Assembly (NCBI GenBank): GCA_902609415.1
Contig: CACLRR010000001.1
Coordinates: forward strand, 70,466 to 117,647
Origin: an uncultured Chlamydiae bacterium
Lineage (GTDB): Bacteria > Chlamydiota > Chlamydiia > Chlamydiales > CACLRR01
Direction: 5' to 3'
DNA length: 47,182 nt
Below are positions 45,496 through 47,182 of this stretch, in pieces. How positions within the stretch are numbered: the first letter of the stretch is position 1; each line of letters opens with the position of its first letter. Made by a program: the position numbers and the translations under genes. A model generated the notes under the pieces. It was not told the DNA's origin. It did not search any database and was given only the letters and a program-made list of their open reading frames with translations.

Positions 45496-45542
45496 CTTGC
45501 TGTAACCTTTTTCACCTAGTATAGGAGCTTTCATGATATAAA

Positions 45543-45622
45543 TTCAAGAATTGCAATTTCATTGTGTCTGGGGGGCCATTGGAGTATGAATAATCTTTTT
45601 AGGAGCCTTGAAGAAGAGGAGC
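45543..45622 (+). repeat. Upstream copy of a duplicated promoter/gene-start segment
   Basis: This 80-bp stretch is a diverged direct copy of 45769-45849. The first 18 bases match at 17 positions, the spacer differs, and the first 37 coding bases match at 34. The -35-like TTGCAA survives, but the -10 place reads GGCCAT, so it looks dead. Confidence 0.85.
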
Positions 45623-45651
45623 TAAAATTTACTCGATTTATGACGGATTAG
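45586..45651 (+). pseudogene. Decayed 5' fragment of the downstream gene
   Basis: A 21-codon frame starts MNNLFRSLEEEE, almost the same as MNDLFKSLEEEE of the next gene, then diverges and stops at 45651. It is most simply the leftover of a tandem duplication. A functional leader peptide is possible but unsupported. Confidence 0.7.
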
Positions 45652-45768
45652 ATCTAGGCTTTTTTTTACATGAGTGTGAGAATAAGGTTTTTTTCTGCTC
45701 TTACACTATGGATAGGCCATCAGGTGAACTACTCGTTTCTAAAGAAACATGATAGCAAGATCAATTTG

Positions 45769-45849
45769 TTCAAAAATTGCAATTTCAACGTATCTCTGGT
45801 ATTATAGTATGTATGAATGATCTTTTTAAGAGCCTTGAAGAAGAGGAAC
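45769..45849 (+). repeat. Downstream (live) copy of the duplicated promoter/gene-start segment
   Basis: It is the partner of 45543-45622, 146 bp away. It contains the intact promoter and the start of the large gene at 45813. Confidence 0.85.
45777..45805 (+). promoter_or_regulatory. Promoter with overlapping palindrome for the large unknown gene
   Basis: TTGCAA (45777-45782), 17 bp, TATTAT (45800-45805). The 12-bp perfect palindrome AAATTGCAATTT (45774-45785) covers the -35. Transcription would start at about 45812, giving a nearly leaderless message for the ATG at 45813. Confidence 0.55.
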
Positions 45850-47182
45850 AGAGAGTTTGTTTTTCTGTACATGAAAAGGAGCAATTGCTGATTACGAAAA
45901 GATCGCTTTTTTTTGCAGATTTACTTATTGAAGAAAAGACCCTTTCTTTAGAGCGGGCAGCAACTATTGTTGAGTACTGTAGGAGACGAGAGGAGAATGA
46001 GCCTATTTATTCATTTTCTAGAATGCATTTTGTTCATGTTAGGCAGATTATAGAGTTTTTCCTAACTAATAGGGTGTATAGAAAAAAATTAGATAATTTA
46101 CGCTTTCCTCTTTTTTCTTCCTGGATAGAAAAGATGATCAATTATTCTCTTTTAAGACGAGGTCATTTACAACTCACAGATAGAGACCTTCGTGTAGCTA
46201 TCCTAAGGACACTTTTTTCACTTCTTAGGCAAACGATAGGCTCCTGTTTTGCAACAGCTCCTCTTATTGCTATACAGACAAATGATTATGAGCAATTGAT
46301 AAATGATTTAGTAACCCTAATTGATTCTGGTTCAATAAAGAGAACGTTAGATGGTATTGAACATAAAGCACCTATTTCTATTAGTACGGGGCACTTTCCA
46401 ATTTTAAATCTCGTTCAAAAAGACGATGCATCCATAAAAGAGGTGTTTTCTATTTTAGGGCATAAAGAAAGCTTAAGCAAGCCTTGCAGGTGGGAAGAGT
46501 ATTTAAAAAAGCAGTTGGAAAAAGCAAAGGGTGAAAAGGATTATCTAGAGGCATGTGAGCTATTTAAAAGTTTAGCACAAAGTCCGTTGATGAAGATATT
46601 GGAATATACCTTAGCTACATTTGCAGATAGTAGGGTGGAATTTTATAAGTGGAATATGTATGAAAGCCTTGGTCTTGATTATAAGTCACAAGGTGGGCTG
46701 GGAGAGGCTCTATATTCTTTTGCAAGTTTAGAATTAGAAAAAGTAAATGATAAGAGAGAAGTTGTTTTTGATAAGTTACAGCAAGTAAAAATTAGGCTAA
46801 ATAGTCAAAATAATGAGCTGTATAATGATCAATCATTTGCTGTAGAAGATGTGACTTTCATGAAAAATTATGAGGCTGAGCTTTTAGACCTAGAGGCTGA
46901 GGCAAAATTACTTGCAGATCTATATAATTATATAATTAAACAGCTAATGACACTTTTTCCTTTTTATTTTCAGGAAGTTTTTGATCCGGAATTACGTGAT
47001 GAAATATCTAATGAATTAGTTTCAGACGATCCAGCAGGTTTTAGACTGCTTTATAAGGCGGGAAGGTTAGATCCAACTGTTTGGGAGCTTATCTATGATG
47101 AAAAGCATTATAAGCAATCCCTTACCGAATTTTTTACTCTAATAGAGAGAACGTTGATTAGTCAGCTAGAGGATAAAAGAGC
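45813..47182 (+). CDS. Large unknown protein, N-terminal 456 residues (runs off the window)
   Basis: An uninterrupted frame runs from the ATG at 45813 to the right edge. There is no signal peptide. The start (MNDLFKSLEEEE) is acidic, and the rest looks mostly helical (LEKVNDKREVVFDKLQQVKI near residue 310). QTIGSCFATAPLIAI (Gln140, Cys145) resembles the Gln...GSCWA active-site segment of papain-fold cysteine peptidases, but the Gln-Cys spacing is 5 rather than 6, and the His/Asn would lie further on. No family was recognised. It is divergent from thrS. No ribosome site is present, which fits the nearly leaderless transcript. Confidence 0.75.
   Translation, partial: MNDLFKSLEEEEQRVCFSVHEKEQLLITKRSLFFADLLIEEKTLSLERAATIVEYCRRREENEPIYSFSRMHFVHVRQIIEFFLTNRVYRKKLDNLRFPLFSSWIEKMINYSLLRRGHLQLTDRDLRVAILRTLFSLLRQTIGSCFATAPLIAIQTNDYEQLINDLVTLIDSGSIKRTLDGIEHKAPISISTGHFPILNLVQKDDASIKEVFSILGHKESLSKPCRWEEYLKKQLEKAKGEKDYLEACELFKSLAQSPLMKILEYTLATFADSRVEFYKWNMYESLGLDYKSQGGLGEALYSFASLELEKVNDKREVVFDKLQQVKIRLNSQNNELYNDQSFAVEDVTFMKNYEAELLDLEAEAKLLADLYNYIIKQLMTLFPFYFQEVFDPELRDEISNELVSDDPAGFRLLYKAGRLDPTVWELIYDEKHYKQSLTEFFTLIERTLISQLEDKR

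Noticed and set aside
45671-45712. Hairpin AGTGTGAGA...TCTTACACT between the duplicated segments
   Set aside because: The stem has a mismatch and a long T-rich loop; too weak to call a terminator or small RNA.

Overview
The window reads as a piece of the main chromosome of a bacterium of the phylum Chlamydiae, probably an environmental or arthropod lineage rather than Chlamydia itself. Reasons: a topoisomerase I fused to a SWIB domain, a GreA of about 714 residues, a double-length ThyX-like protein, tandem TyrP permeases, a scattered nqrA beside hemB and greA, and gene neighbourhoods that I recall from Chlamydia trachomatis (ung/uvrD/rpoN/rdgB; dus to ygfA; hemB/nqrA/greA; ispA/glmU-like). 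A glucokinase and a pair of Legionella-type (Lpg1974-like) outer membrane proteins argue against the Chlamydiaceae proper. The DNA is AT-rich. No phage, transposon, CRISPR array or rRNA operon is visible.

Layout. 0-8 kb: the tail of an unknown gene, NamZ-like muramidase, UvrD/PcrA helicase, sigma-54, a heptosyltransferase overlapping recA, and glucokinase. 8-10.3 kb: two paralogous outer membrane proteins separated by a strong terminator. 10.3-11.6 kb: dus and yggT. 11.7-15.7 kb: a tightly overlapping run of a GspL/PilM-like protein, a small bitopic membrane protein, a MORN-repeat lipoprotein and 5-formyl-THF cyclo-ligase. 15.7-20.1 kb: a small secreted protein with a frame-breaking T12 tract, an OppA lipoprotein, an NlpC/P60 hydrolase, a gene-free gap, a NYN-domain protein and rdgB. 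20.2-31 kb: greA, nqrA, a frameshifted hemB, thyX, tyrP, tyrP, uvrB. 31-36.7 kb: topA-SWIB and a three-gene envelope/glycan operon behind a good sigma-70-type promoter. 36.7-38.2 kb: polyprenyl synthase and a hexapeptide-repeat protein.

At about 38.0-38.65 kb lies the most striking non-coding feature. The plus strand changes from C-rich to G-rich, and the spacer there carries an all-A/T block, two matches to the DnaA-box consensus and several near matches. This is the sign expected for a replication origin, although dnaA is not in the window. A tRNA-Pro(GGG) gene borders it. To the right (38.7-47.2 kb) are ung, an MFS transporter, dapA, a nucleotide-sugar transferase-like protein, a DUF2721-like protein, a small very basic protein, thrS, and the start of a large unknown gene whose promoter and first codons are also present as a decayed upstream copy.

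Two genes (hemB and the small secreted protein) are out of frame at runs of T. This could be phase variation, transcriptional slippage or sequence error; reads would decide. Family names are from recognition of motifs by eye; no database was searched.
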